From Vespa crabro (lineage: Eukaryota; Arthropoda; Insecta; Hymenoptera; Vespidae): DNA of 64,000 nucleotides. Shown one piece after another: positions 14,424 to 28,424 of this stretch (position 1 is the stretch's first letter; the number at the start of each line of letters is the position of its first letter). Under the pieces are notes generated by a model that had not been told where the DNA came from, made no database searches, and was given only the letters and a program-made list of their open reading frames with translations. The DNA is taken from positions 20,765,473-20,829,472 of the forward strand of contig NC_060956.1 in assembly GCF_910589235.1 (NCBI RefSeq). The letters run 5' to 3'. A program made the translations under genes and the position numbers.

Positions 14424-15686
14424 TATATATAGCATATAGCATATAGCATGGAAAGTGAGAGGTATTTCAACTGAAAAAGAAAAGATGACTCTCTATTGAA
14501 GAATTATATCCTTTATACATTATACGTGTATATATATATATATACATATATGTACATATATACATACGTAGACATTCCAAAAGAAAATTCCAAAAGAAAA
14601 TTGATCAAATCCATGGGAAAAAACTTTTTTAAATTGTCTTTTATATAACGAATATTAAAATGATATTTCAAAATGAATGATACGTGATATTAATATTTCT
14701 ATTCGAATCAATCAAATATCTATTAGATATGAAAATAATAATAATTTTAGAAATAGATTCATGAAAATCATTAGAAGGGATATGAGAAATTCGTCAAATT
14801 TCTCGACGTACGTACATATATTGTATTACAAATAGTTGAAATAGATGAACGCGTGCATCACAAATACAAGAGTGAATAGAGAGAGAGAAAGGGAGGATGG
14901 GAGGTAAAGAGAGAGAGAGAGAGAGAGAGAGAGTGAGAGAGAGAATCGTCATTTCGATAATCGAAAATGGTTCGGAGAATTTGAAGTTCGCACGAAGATT
15001 CGATCACCGTTTGCGATTAACGCACGATTTTGCGTCGTCGCTATCAGCGATGCCAACAATGCCGATCCTAAAGCTCATCCTCGCGAGTCGGTCGCAAGCA
15101 AAGCGACGTTTGACGTGCATGCATTCGCACACGATCAACGACAAACAGAACGAGACGACGAAAAATCTGTCTGTCAAATATTTGAGAGAATTCACGGATA
15201 AGCCCGATACGTTAAGCGTCCCATTTCTCTCGAGTCGATATTTTATCTTGTCGCTCGTACAGAATTCCCGACCATTAACTGGTAATGAACAAACAGACGG
15301 CAAAACGTTCGAATTCGCTCGCCTAATCATCGATCTTCGATCCCTCGATAGGTTCCGTTAATGACGCCCGATGAGACCAATAGTCTCTGGGCATTGTTAC
15401 ATCTGGCATCGATGATATCATTCTTTATGAGAATATAGAAAAAAACAAAAAAAAAAGATTACTATCTGTAATCTCCTTAAAAATTTGAGATTGAACAGTG
15501 TTTTCTGAATCTTTATGTGATGAAAAAGAAAGGAAAGGAAAAAAAAGAAAAAAGGAAAAAAAAGAGAAAAAGAACAATAAAATAAACTAGGAAGATATAA
15601 TATATAAATACGTCCATTGGACAATCGAATTTTCCAAGAGAAACGAATTCCATTGAAATCTTTACTCTCCTAACTATACATATAAC

Positions 15687-15737
<51 letters not shown>

Positions 15738-16669
15738 ATAGATTCGGACGACGTATAATTAACAAGCTCAACCTTGCTCGTTCGAACAAAAACTACGGAA
15801 TACGTTCGTCTATATAAGGGAAACGAAATTTAGATTATCTCTGTGAAACCCCACGGGGACATGTGCGGCTCGAAATTAAATACGATTTCATTGAGGAAGG
15901 AAAGAGGAGGGAAAAAGTAGGAGGGGAGATACCAATCTCGAATACATTCCAGTTACGTTCGACGAGTTTTCAAAAAGGCCAATTTTCGCTTCGTTTACTT
16001 GACGCGTGAAGACAAAAGAGGTCAAGCTGTTTCCTTTTCCTCTTTCCCTCTCTTTCTCTCCCTCTTTATCTTTCTACCTTTCTCTCTATCTCTCTCTTTC
16101 TTTTTCTCTTTCTCTCTTAATGCGAATAACACGGATCAAGTTGATTAGATAACGGAGCTGCCGCAGAGTGAATCTCGACTCGAATTATGTAAGAGAAGGG
16201 TGAAGAGATTGACTCTAACTTGGAAACTATGTGATGTTAGGAGAAACTAAACTAAGAAACGTGCCACCATTCCTCTGAGCTCTTTCGTTTCGTTGATCCT
16301 TACGTGTTGACGACCTAGGAATCATCGAGTCTTACTACTTCATGTATTTACTCGATACAAACTTTGCCAAAGTTATAACCATCCTCTATTCCCACGCGTG
16401 ATAATATAATAACTAGCGTAGAGATACTAATGTTATCAGATATATTCCACCATCTATGTGTATTATATTTCTTTAATTCGCATCATTTAACTCTTTGTAA
16501 TCGATTATAAAACATTCTATCGTAATCGAGATGAATATCCGTATTTTCATCGAATAATGATTATTATTGGAAAGTTATTCAAAAAAAAAAAAAAAAAAAA
16601 AAAGAAAAAAAAAAGAAAGGAGGGAGAAAAAAAAAGGAGAAAGAAAAATCAAAGATCGGACTTAGCTTA

Positions 16670-16930
16670 AATATGGAAGACGGGTCCCTAGTCGAATTTA
16701 AATATAATCCGGATCTAAATTTTCAATGGAGATTGCCTGGCCGTTACAAAACGAAACGCGGACTATAATCGTGCGAGTGTTCGACCAGTATGCGGCAGTA
16801 ACTACTGCAATAAAATAGCAGAGTATAAAGTCGTACATACATCCGAATACTGCACCCGGGAGGCAGTTAAATATAATCGAACGTAATCAAATGTATCTTT
16901 CGCGAGAGTCACCTCGCGGGAGTTTTATCT
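16670..16930. other. Complex-sequence island in intron (possible regulatory element)
   Basis: After a long A-rich tract the sequence becomes free of simple repeats and CpG-containing for about 260 bp, then returns to poly-A. No frame gives a recognisable protein. Such islands in a developmental ligand gene may be enhancers; this is inference from complexity alone. Confidence 0.25.
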
Positions 16931-17075
16931 ATCTTTTGTGCATAAACGTGGGCATAAAAAAAAAAAAAAAAACAATTTTTTTTCTTTTATCAAAAGGCAT
17001 ATCACGCAATTTTCAATATCCACAAATCGATACTCATATGATTTCTGTTAAATTAGAAATTAAAAAAGAAATTAT

Positions 17076-17113
<38 letters not shown>

Positions 17114-18594
17114 CGAGAGAAATCGATTCACGATCTCAGAGAACACCTAACAACGTAATGAAAGCCGATTGGAGAATTTGGTGTGCCAATAATATTAACC
17201 ACGTTCGGGGACAGAGTAGGAACGTACTCGCGAGAGCGCTAACAAACGGTTTAGCACGCGGAAACCGTAGTTGGTAGAGTACGATGGAGAGAATTCCGTG
17301 CGGCACGGAGCTCTCACAATAGAGGTAGCTCGATGAATAGATATGATCTGTTTGCTGGGCCACCGTCGGTATCATCATCGGCATACGTCATCAGAGAAAC
17401 GGCATATGTACATTGCCGCTTAACCCACCTCTCTCCCCGGTGTCCTCTTCATCCTTCTCATTCCATCGTTTCTCACATCCAACGTTTCATTCCAACGTTT
17501 CATTCCATCTTTCCTGACACTCCCGATCCAAGGCACGTTATTATTCGATAACGAATTTATTCGTTGACTCATTAACAGAACGAAACACTTTCACCAGTCA
17601 AAGACTCAAGGACTTTGAGAGATATTACGTAAGCATAGCGCAAACATCGACCGTCTCACTTCTATTAATTGAGAAACTTTCAAAGACTTCCACTCGACTC
17701 CCTTTAAAATCAACGCTTTCCGACTCGGTAATTTTCAAGTCGATCTCTCGACCGTCCGATTTCTCTTGAGGGTTCATTCAATAATGTAACCCATTCATTT
17801 TCAATAGAAACTTTGTCTGTCTTCTTTGATAAAAACGAGAAAAAAAAAAAAAGAAAAAAAGAAAAAAAAAGAAAACAAGACAAGAAAAAGAAAAAAGAAT
17901 AGAATAGAAGAGAAAAAAGGGAACAACAACGAAAAAAAAAAAAACAGAAGAAAATTACAGGGGAAAAAAAAAAAGAACTACGCTCATTGGTTTTATTTCT
18001 TTTTGGATGTTCAATCGATGTCGATGTTTTCGTTGATACTAAAACCTCGATAATTATTACCAATATCACCCTTTTGTTTACACTTGGCGTTGACGTTAAG
18101 CGAAAAATCTTATCTGGGATGAAATCATCGAAACGGACGCTTTTGTGCAACTTTTTTTCCTTGCCGCTTAGGATGTTCGGAAAAAAAAAAAAATGGCAAT
18201 ACGAGGGATTCTCGAGGGAACACCAAAGCGATAATAACGGAAGCGTATCGCGAGAGAGCGTACGTCACGCGTCCGTGCTTTTTTCCCCCCCATTCTCTTC
18301 CCCCCTCCTCTCCCTCTCCGATCCTAACTCCCCCCCTCTCCCTTACCATTCTTTCTCTACTTTTATTTTTCGTTCGTTCGACGTCATCGAGGCCCACGCA
18401 AACTATCGATCATGTGCCATGGCATACTTCACGCGATCACACCACCGAAAACTATCTCTACCATTAATCTACGGACCTTTACGGAAGCCATGCAACGTGT
18501 ACCGATCGAAGCTTATCGATTATTTTCTCACACCTTCTTCTTTTACACGTATTTACACTTGTGTAGGTAAACCTGCCTTGGTATTATATTTGTG

Positions 18595-18612
<18 letters not shown>

Positions 18613-18643
<31 letters not shown>
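18613..18643. repeat. (TG)n repeat, potential Z-DNA
   Basis: Alternating TG following a (TA) tract, continuing into TATGTGCGTG. A long purine-pyrimidine alternation of this kind can adopt left-handed DNA under supercoiling. Confidence 0.8.
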
Positions 18644-18646
<3 letters not shown>

Positions 18647-20131
18647 TGTAGAAGTGTATATATGTATATATGGCCAAATTTCATGGGTGTTCGTTGGTAT
18701 CTTGTTAAAAGAAAAATACCATATACCAATGGTTCACCCCTTTTAACGCATTGCCACAGCAAAAATGAATTTTTTTCGATGGACACGGTCTGATAATTTG
18801 CATTCCGTGTGATTCGCTTTCAACTGTAATAGTACGTTTTGATATTGGACGAATTCGTTCCTCGTTCCTCTCATTCGTTCGTTTCATTTCAATATTTACT
18901 CTTCGTCGGTTTAAAAAGCGACCAGCTCGATCGATCGTCATTTGCAAAACAAAACAAAGAGAAAAAAAGAAAGAAAAAAGAAGAAAAAAAAAAAAAAAAA
19001 AGGAAAAAAGAAATTTGCATCGGTAATCGAAACGAGCCCGATAAAAAATTTTCGAAGAAAATTCCTTCGTTACGTTCGATTAATGACAACACGATCAATA
19101 TATACAATAATCAACAAATTCACGTGGACAATGTAGCCGGTTAGTTTCTATCACGAACACAATTTCCGCATTCGTGACTTTAAATTACATCGCAAATTTT
19201 CCCTCGCCTCTTTTCATTTTTTCTTTTTATTTATTTTTTTTTTTTTTTTTCCTTTTATTTTTCACTTCTTTCAAAATGAAACGAAATAATAACGATATAA
19301 ATTATAAGTTCAACTCGGGAATCATGCGATCACGTCGGATATTATTATCTTAAATTTTCTTCACGATAATATTATTTCCTGATTAATCCGTCTAGATTAA
19401 TCCGAAAGACATTGTTTTTAAAAATGCAACATATGCAACATACGTTCTTATAATAAAAAGAAAAAAGCAAAATAAGGAAAGAAGAAAAGAAAGAAAGATC
19501 ATAGATCGTGGTTAATTTATTCTCTAATAAATCATTATTAATATTCTAAATTCGATTCTAAATTCAAGTAAATAACGACGATCCTTTTTGCGAAAACTTA
19601 TAGGAAATATTCTAGTAACATTTATAACTCTTACACTTAAAGGAGCCATAAAGAAAAGTGTATTAACGTGCTCGTAGGGAAGAGTTTCGAAACTAAATAT
19701 ATGTACGTACATGCTTTTTGGAGAGATGGTAGAATGCGGAGAAAGCACGTTCGTAGATACATAGGAAGTAAAAGGGAGCGGCACCTGAGGGTATAATCAT
19801 CCTTTTACGTTAGCCTGGCGTCATAGGGATGGTACGAAGGCAATCCAACCCCACAAAAAGACCGAACGTTGTATCGTAGCTTCGTTGAAAGAGGTGAAAC
19901 CAGCGACTTACACTGTCTAAAGATACGCTTCGATCATTAACTCTTGTACATGTAGTAACATCGATAGCTCGCAAGTTGATCATAAATTCACCTTCTTCGA
20001 GATTATATATACAATGTCGTAAGATAGTTTAAGGAAAGAAAAAAAAAAAAAAGAAAAAAAAAGTAAAAGCTTAGTAATATCTTTTTAAAATTTCTCTATA
20101 AACATTTCATATTAAAATGATTATCATTTTA

Positions 20132-20135
<4 letters not shown>

Positions 20136-20183
<48 letters not shown>
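20136..20183. repeat. (AT)n microsatellite
   Basis: Uninterrupted alternating AT, 48 nt, in the intron between exons A and B. Confidence 0.9.
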
Positions 20184-20185
<2 letters not shown>

Positions 20186-20488
20186 CTGTATATCTATATT
20201 TATACACATGATTATATCCTTAAGTATAAAACATGCAAAAAAAATGATCGGACAAGTTTAAGATTTACTCAAATCCGGTCTTATAGAGTCAGGTCTATAT
20301 TAAAAAATATGAAAATTAAAAAATTTTAACATGATCTTTGCATGCCTCTTTGAATTTATCGCAAAGTCAAATAATTATCACTTTACCACGTCTCATTGAT
20401 CACGCCATACAACGTCCATTTAAAATAATTTTTTGAATTTTTAATACTTCAGAAAATTATCGTTCATATACATTTAATCCGTACATAC

Positions 20489-20529
<41 letters not shown>

Positions 20530-21098
20530 CTTTTATTTTTTTTTTGTTTTCTTTTAATGAAACGAGAAAAAAAGAAGGGAAGGTTTATCTCGCAGGTATT
20601 TTTTGTTTGACTTTTTAACGAGGCACGTTATTTTCACATGCACTGCACAGCTAGCTCGAGGCCTCGTTACGACGTTTGTAATGAACGTCGCAACTCGTGT
20701 AACCTTTCTCTTACGAAATTGATGCGAATGTATAGCTACAATAATAATTCCATCGTGGAACACTCGAAACAACGTATTATATACATATCTACGAATATAT
20801 ATATAAAAATATACGTAAAAAAAAAAAAATATATATATATATATACATACATACAATCTACACGTTCGCAAATATATTCGAAGACAATTCGAGAAAGAAT
20901 TTTTGACGATGGAATTTTTATTTGGTTGGTCAGGTTGACCTAAAAAAAAAACAAAATTTTTTTTTCGTCGTAAAAACCAACGATAAATAAAAAACAAACA
21001 AATTAAATCAAGGGAAGGTGGAATTCGATAAGAACATGAGAACGAACATCGGTGAAGGGAAAAAATGAGAAAAGAATGATAGATAGAAAGACAGATAG

Positions 21099-21147
<49 letters not shown>

Positions 21148-22447
21148 AGGTCCACATTCGCGTTAAGAAAATGACAAGCGGGAATCGTGGGAAAGTTCAT
21201 AAAGAGCCAAGTTAAAAGGATATTCAGGCGTGCATGAGTGCGCGCACGCCTATTCAAAAGAGAGATTATAAAAGAGCGATGATTACAACGACGACTACGA
21301 CGACTACAACGACAGTGATAACGTTAACGTCTAGGATCTCTTTCTCTTTCTCTTTTTCTTTCTCTTTTTGTTACGTAGGAAGGCCGACGAAAAGTAAAAT
21401 CCTTTTTTATTTCTTTCTTCTTCTCTTTTTTTCTTTTCTTTTTTTTTCTTTTTTTTTCTTTTTTTTTCTATTGCAAACACAAAATTTTAACGGAAACAAG
21501 GCGCGAACGTGGCGTTCCAGATTTCGTTTCAGCAGTTCCTCGTAGAACAAGTTAGGATGGGATTGGGTGAAATGGGGTGGGTTGGGTTGGGGGATGAAAA
21601 CGTGCCACTTCTTTTGATCTCGTGTGCCGTTTCTCTTACAATACGTGCCACGATGTGCACCCGGTTGTCTTCTTCACCGACATTCTCCACTTTGTCCTTC
21701 TCCTTCTTCTTCTCCTTCTCTTTCTCCTCCTCCTCCTCCTCCTCCTCCTCCTACTCTTCCTCCTCCTCTTCCTCCCTCACGTCATTAACAATATCGTCCG
21801 CTCGTGCGATCCGAAATTACACGCTGCAATCCGTGAGACGGAACGAAACGAACGCCGAGAGTCGTGCGAATATGAGAGGAAAAAAAAAAAGAAAAAGAAA
21901 TAGAAAAAAAGAAAGGAAAAAGAAAAAAGAAAAGGAAAAAAGAAGAGTAAAAAAGAGAAACAGATACGTGTAACGAGTTTGTATTTGTACGCCAAAACTA
22001 GACACACTTTTCTCTACACTGACGAGCCTTAGAAAATCCATGATACTTTCGTGCCCTTAAGGGCCTCTCTGTCTTCCTTCCTCTCTCTCTCTCTCTCTCT
22101 TTTTTATTTTTTTATTTTATTTCTTTTTTCTCCTCCTTCCCTCCCCCACGAAGTTACATTAATACCCTTCAACAACGTTCCATCTTATACCCGCACGAGA
22201 TCGAATTTTAGCAAATTGCGAAATAATTTCAGATAATTTATACAAAAAGTTTGAACTCCTATAGAAAGAGTTAAAATTTAAAACCTTAATATTTCCATCG
22301 ATTTATCGCCCTTTGTTATATTCCTTTTTAAAAGGAAAACGATTGTTTTCCTTTTTCTTTTTTCTTATTTTTTTTTTTTTCTCTTACAATTCATTGCGCG
22401 TAAACTTTACAGTAGAAGGGTTATAAAATTGACGAGAACAATGTACG

Positions 22448-22478
<31 letters not shown>

Positions 22479-22497
22479 AAAAAAAATGATATCAATG

Positions 22498-22519
22498 AAA
22501 AAACAAACAAACAAACAAA

Positions 22520-22558
<39 letters not shown>

Positions 22559-22560
22559 AA
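22498..22560. repeat. AAAC and AAAT tetranucleotide repeats
   Basis: About five AAAC units run directly into ten AAAT units, preceded by a poly-A tract at about 22449-22475. This could be the A-rich tail of an old retroposon, but no body is recognisable upstream. Confidence 0.8.
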
Positions 22561-22604
22561 GAAAAAGGAGAAAAGAAAAGAAAATGTATTATAAAAGTTG
22601 TACT

Positions 22605-22895
22605 TAATACAACTGGCTGACTTTAGTGTCCCTAGGAAAAAGGGCGTGGTTTTTGACGTCAGAGCGAGACGCTGAGGGCTGGTAACCGAGAATTTCTCGA
22701 GTCCGCTACTATTCCAGGTGAACAACAATGTGAAACTATAGTTCGAGTTCGGCGAACTAGCATTGTCACAGCTTGCCACCCGCATTTCAACGTGAAACCG
22801 GGTGCATGGATTTTGCGGCTTTCGCGAAAATTCAAGCGACCATGTTCTTTGGCTCATGAACCTGTCGCTCATCTAGGTCGACATGGATCCCAAGT
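22605..22895. other. Complex-sequence island in intron (possible regulatory element)
   Basis: About 290 bp of non-repetitive, relatively GC-rich sequence between an AAAT repeat and AT-rich DNA. It contains GACGTCA (a CREB/ATF-type core) near 22658. A minus-strand frame is open across it, but its protein has no recognisable domain and runs into the AAAT repeat. Confidence 0.3.
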
Positions 22896-23128
22896 CGATT
22901 ATTCGCAGATGTTGTAAAACTATTTGTCAAGATATTATAAGACTATTGATTCTCTATAAATTCACGAACTCATCTTATAACAATATAATACTTTTATGTA
23001 ATTATATTTTGACGAAAAGTTTATATCGATGTTAACAATAAATATGATCGGTATACGAGATATTAATTTCAGAAAAACTATTTATATAATTAACAGAGAA
23101 AACCAAGGAAAAATGTGAAAAGATAAAA

Positions 23129-23164
<36 letters not shown>

Positions 23165-23320
23165 GGGTGTGTTCTCGCGACAGCATATTTCGAATTTCGA
23201 CGGCATCAGTGAGAACATTAGCTTATGTCAGCAATATCGATGTTGAGTCGATATCGTGAGTCGATCGTAAAAAGATCGTCAGCCGGTCTTATTGAATCTA
23301 AGCCTCCTTGTCCGATACGT

Positions 23321-23323
<3 letters not shown>

Positions 23324-23383
<60 letters not shown>

Positions 23384-23416
23384 TATATATATTCTATATA
23401 TATATATATATATTCT
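23324..23416. repeat. (AT)n tract with TTC interruptions
   Basis: 58 nt of pure AT, then ATTCTATATATATTC-type variants to about 23416. It is directly followed by an 18-bp tandem duplication (23414-23449). Confidence 0.9.
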
Positions 23417-23449
23417 AGAAAATAATCCAAGTCTAGAAAATAATCCAAA
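23414..23449. repeat. 18-bp tandem duplication
   Basis: TCTAGAAAATAATCCAAG is followed immediately by TCTAGAAAATAATCCAAA; 17 of 18 positions match. It sits at the border of the (AT) tract and probably arose by slippage or repair there. Confidence 0.85.
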
Positions 23450-23735
23450 ATGAATTGGTAGCAGTCGTTCGAAGGTAGAAAAGGTTAAAGAGAGGGTCAC
23501 GCGCATTAGTCCTTCTCGAATTTCATTTCGACGGGTAACACCTTGCCTTTTTAACGCCCTATACGAACTAAAGCGAAACGTTTATCGTAATAAAACGTAA
23601 AAATCTGTAATGGAAAGAAAATCGCACGGATGGCGTTAGACGATTTTAACTTTCGAACTCGAGCTAACTCGATACGAACTTTTTTCTATTTCTTTTTCTT
23701 TTTTTGTATTCGAGAGAAAAAGAAAAAATAAAAAA

Positions 23736-23766
<31 letters not shown>

Positions 23767-24189
23767 CTAGGAGTTTTATTCGTTCGTTGGCAAACACACA
23801 AGATGCAAATAAATGTTTGCTCTCTTCTCTCCTCTTTTCTTCTCGTTCGATTCAACGACAAACTAAAGTCGATCTACGAAACCGTTCTTTCTTGTCTCCT
23901 TCGACCGAATGCTTTCGCTTTTCTTGACACACTTGGAAAATAACGGAAAGCGTTGAAACGATCGTTCATTCTTTTCTTCGAACGTATCCTCGTATCTCTT
24001 GACTTTTCAAATCGCGAAAGAGATTCCTCGATAAAAAAGAAATTACTGAGCATCGCAAAAATCTTCCGAGAAGAGGAGACGGTAAGACTTCTCTGTTAAA
24101 AGGTTCAAGCGTAATATGGACGTCGTTCTTATCCAACACGTCGCAGCACATTTTCACAAAACTGTACGTCGTATTCTCTCTCCCTCCCT

Positions 24190-24228
<39 letters not shown>

Positions 24229-25563
24229 CCCTCTCTCTATCGCTTGTTCGTTTTCTCTATGTTTCTCTTTCCCTACCCTTTCCACGTTCCATCTTCTCTC
24301 GTTCTCGCCTGACTTTCAATGTCTTTTTTCTCTCCATGCCGGAATGTAAACCTTTTGTCCGTGTCGTAGCGAGTATATATCGTCGTTCTTTTCGAAAGCT
24401 CGAGAAAAGCTTCTCTTTTAGAACACGTTGGACTTTTATTGTAACGGATCTTCGCCTAACGTTCAAATCGATGCAACTAAGAAATGAAATAATACATTTA
24501 CGTATTAAAATAAATTGATATCATTGAATAATTGTAATTTAAAATATTGTACATACGTTTCAAAAAGGAGAATGCTTTTTTCTTTTCGTATCTTTTTCCT
24601 TTTTTTTTTTTTTTTTTTTTTTTTTCTAAAGAAATTTTAATAAACGAATAATTTCATTCCGACGTGATTAATTAATGACAATTAACTTGAGTATCATTTA
24701 ATAACATACTCGTTACTCGTTTGTTCTCCATTTAATATTTTAATATTTCACTTTCTCAAAGGAAGAATTTAAATACGTGTCTGGGAACGATAGAGAGTAT
24801 ACTTTTTTCTTACCGAAGACCGAGCTTTGAAAACCAGCCTGGAGTTTTCTACGTACCTTTCTTTACATCTCCTTCCCCTTTCTCTTTTTCTTCTTTCCTA
24901 CTTTTCTTCTTTTCTCTTCCTCCTCCTCCTCCTCCTCCTCCTCCTCCTTCTCCTTCTCGTTCTCTTCTATCGTGCTAGCACGCCGCGCGAAATCTATTCA
25001 ATTTACTTTTTTCTAGCCAGGGGATCTACTACGACGAAAGGAGATGTCTCTGTGAGAGAAAAAGCGAGCAAGAGCGTCGCGCAAGGACGACGAGCGAATA
25101 GCTAAGATCGTCCGTTAAAGTACACACGACTGTTTCCCAACTACGACAGTGCTTAAAGCTTCGAGGGTCTTTCAAACTTCACAATTTCGTTCTCTTAGCG
25201 TCAAAGATTTCCTTCTGTGATTTTCCTAAAACTCTATTCTTTTTCTCCTTTATCGTTTCTTTTTCTTTTTTATTATTTTCTTTTTTCTTTTTTCTTTTTT
25301 CTTTTTTCTTTTTTTTTTTTTTTTGCAATCCCTCGTCTCTCCTGCCAACGACTTTAACGATCCCAATCTCGATCTTTCATACTTGAAGATTCGAGAGGAA
25401 CGTTTAATTAAAGCAAGGAATCTCTTCGTTCTGTTTAAAGACAAATAAAAAAAAAAGTAATAATAATAATAAAAAAAAAAAGAGAGAGAGAAAAAATAAA
25501 ATAAATGCGAAAATTTCCTTTTTCCTTCTTTTCGAGTCGAATTGGAATAGAAACTTTTCTCTC

Positions 25564-25594
<31 letters not shown>

Positions 25595-25625
25595 AAATAT
25601 AATTGCTTTAATCGAGTCATTTCAT

Positions 25626-25657
<32 letters not shown>

Positions 25658-25945
25658 TTTTATTTTTGCTTTTTATATAAAAGGCAAAAAAAGGAAGAGG
25701 GAAAATGGAAGAAAAATATAATTACTTTAAAATAATCCCGTACGATCTCTTTGTTAGAATGTTACGATAAATTGAACGAACAAAAGTGAATGAGTGGAGG
25801 GAAGAGTATGGCGAGATTAACAGAATTTTGATATTGTCGGATATAATTGTAGTAAATAATAGAGCATTAACGAAAAGATACGAGAGGATCGGACGAGAAT
25901 GTTTTTTTCTAGGAATTTTTAAGGGAAAGAATATTCGTAAAAGGT

Positions 25946-25982
<37 letters not shown>

Positions 25983-26243
25983 TACCATTCTCTCATGGAA
26001 TCCATTGGCATTGGATGTATGGGAAGACTGGTTGGTCAGCCAGTAAAAGATTCGTAGGTGAAGCGTGTATTTTCGGAAACGAATACGGGTGCTCGTATAA
26101 ATTTCAAACGCGAATTGTTATTACTATCGATACTAGACGTTTCGTCGAAGAGTGCTTACCCGCATATCGTCTCCCATAAATGTCCAACTATGTTTCCGTC
26201 GCTACCTCATCGAGAAGAGATGTGAGAAAATCGAAATGCCTTT

Positions 26244-26283
<40 letters not shown>

Positions 26284-28033
26284 GTCTCTGTCTCTCTGTC
26301 TCTTTCTCTACCGATCTGTCTATTTCTATCTCTCTCTTTTTTTCTCTTTGTAGTTCACCAAGCTTTCCTTTTTTCTTTTTCTCCGTGGAAAAAGAAAAGA
26401 ATGATGATGAGTTTGGTTGTTGGTAGATCGAAGGAATTCCTAAATGAAAATGTCTTCTACTCATACTTCGTTTGCGATGGAAATATATGGAAAACGATGA
26501 GAAAAGAAAGAAAGAAAGAAAGAAAAAAAGGGAGGACAGAGAAGAGGAAGGAAGCCGAATCGAAAGCTTTCCGAGATTGGCCGTTGGAAAGCTCGCCCGG
26601 GTAACATAGAGCTATGGCTGAATGTTCGAGTACTAATCCTAGTGTAATAATGGCTTACGCGCTCGCAAGCTCGTTTCTAGTAGCGAGGACGTGGTCAGTC
26701 TCTACTTGACTCCGCGGTATTACCAACCACTTCTACCCTCATCGGACGTGACCTCCAACCCATTATACGATCCTTTTTATTCCGTTATATGACCCATGAA
26801 GCTTTTCGGCTTTCTCCTCCGCGAATCGAGATGTAAAAAAAAAAAAGAAAAAAAAAAAGAAAGATAGAAAGAAAGAAAGAAAGAAAGAAAAAATTCATAT
26901 TCATAACTCTCCATACGAGGAGAAAGCTGACGATTGACGTTTGAACGATACGATCGATATAAATAATTTCTTTTCCTTAATAATCGACTGGATTGGATAT
27001 TGACGGAATGACGGAAAAGCGAATGTTCCTCTTTTTCTTCTGTTTTTTTCTTTTTTTTTTTTTTGTTTTTGTTTTTTTTTTTCTTTTCTTGATCGAAGAA
27101 AAATAAAAAGCAAGTTTTCCTCGAGAATAATAAAAATTAATACCGGTCGTCTGATTTGTCGTAAAGTTTTATGCACACATATATTGGTTATGCATATATA
27201 TCGAGGCATCTAGAGTTATCGCGCGGGTTTATCCTTCGCATAGAATTTAAGGATAAAGATTGATGTATAGGAACTATCCGTATAGGATCCATGTAAACAT
27301 AACCGCTGATATATATCGAACATCCATATATACATTTTTTAAAGGATATTCTTGGAAGTGCGAACGTAAAAAAGAAGAGAAAGAAGAATAAGAAAATAAG
27401 AAGAAAATACACACGTCGTTGCACCGAGAAAGAGAGAGAGGGAGAGAGAGAGATAGAGATATCCTTAAAGATTCTCGTAAATCCTGGTTACCACCCTCGT
27501 TGCTTATATTCGGCTGACATTATATTTCCATAACAAAAGTTAATCCGTAACTTGATCGATTTAAATGAAAATTCACGATCCTGAAAGGAAAATGATTGAG
27601 AGGTAGATTTAAAAGCGTACGATCGATCTATACTTTTACTTTACAAGAATATCGTTTTCTTAACCCACGGAAGTATCGCGAAAGAGGAATGCGCGATTTA
27701 TTCGTGCGAATGAATTCGAACGGGATGAAACGGGTTGCGGGGTAAAACGCCGACGTAAGCGGCGAATAAAGAAGTGGAAGGAGACAGAAAGGAGATATAT
27801 AGGGGGAGCGGTGAGTGGGGAGTGGCTGGGAAGAAGAGAGAGAGAGAGAGAGAGAGAAGAGAAAAACGAGAAAAAAGGAAAAGAAAAAGAAGGAAAAGAA
27901 GAAAGAAGAAGGGTCGCAAGAGTGGCATCGAACGCTACTTTCGAAATAGATACGAAGCGTTCTCCCTTTCCAGTCGACTCTAGTACGCCAAAGGAAGATC
28001 GTGGAAAAGTCACGCGCGCCGTTTGTCCTCTTC

Positions 28034-28072
<39 letters not shown>

Positions 28073-28285
28073 TTTTCTCTCTCTCTCTTTCTCTCTCTTT
28101 TTCTCTTACTGTCTAGCAAAACCACTACAAATAACAACTTTAGGCTTTGCTACTTTGCCAGCACGAAACCGAATGCTACTACGGTATTAGCGTCATTCGG
28201 CTTTGCCTCTATTTTCCAAACAATTTCCAAACAAATTCACATGTTACTCTAAAGTAACCATTTCGTTTCAATTTGCATATATATA

Positions 28286-28330
<45 letters not shown>

Positions 28331-28424
28331 TGTGTGTATGTGTGTCTATACGTAAACGTATAAACGTACGTAGATACGAGAGCTAATCAACATTGATATG
28401 GTTTTTCTATTTCTTTTTTTACAG

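Larger units (their letters stand above)
7777..28424 (+). other. Vein intron between exon A and exon B (20,648 bp)
   Basis: It begins gtaagt and ends tttacag. It is dominated by simple repeats: (TA) tracts at 13440-13474, 14361-14421, 15690-15734, 20136-20183, 20494-20527, 23324-23416 and 28279-28327; (CT)/(GA) blocks every 1-2 kb; (GAC) at 8857-8891; and AAAC/AAAT at 22498-22560. Long open frames inside it are either homopolymeric (ERERER, SLSLSL, KKKK types) or chance frames in CpG-containing islands such as 14940-15360. No nested gene, RNA gene or transposase was recognised. Complex islands at about 16670-16930 and 22605-22895 are listed separately. Confidence 0.85.

Noticed and set aside
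14897..15361. 154-codon plus-strand frame with about 130 non-repetitive residues
   Set aside because: Starts in a (GA) repeat, has no recognisable domain, and the opposite strand is also open over the same stretch, as expected from CpG-rich, stop-poor DNA.
17987..18793. 268-codon plus-strand frame
   Set aside because: The longest frame in the window, but it runs through poly-A, C-rich, (TA) and (TG) repeats and shows no domain or coding texture.
22492..22872. 126-codon minus-strand frame
   Set aside because: Its C-terminal third is the AAAT repeat read as Leu-Phe-Ile-Tyr; the remainder matches nothing I know.
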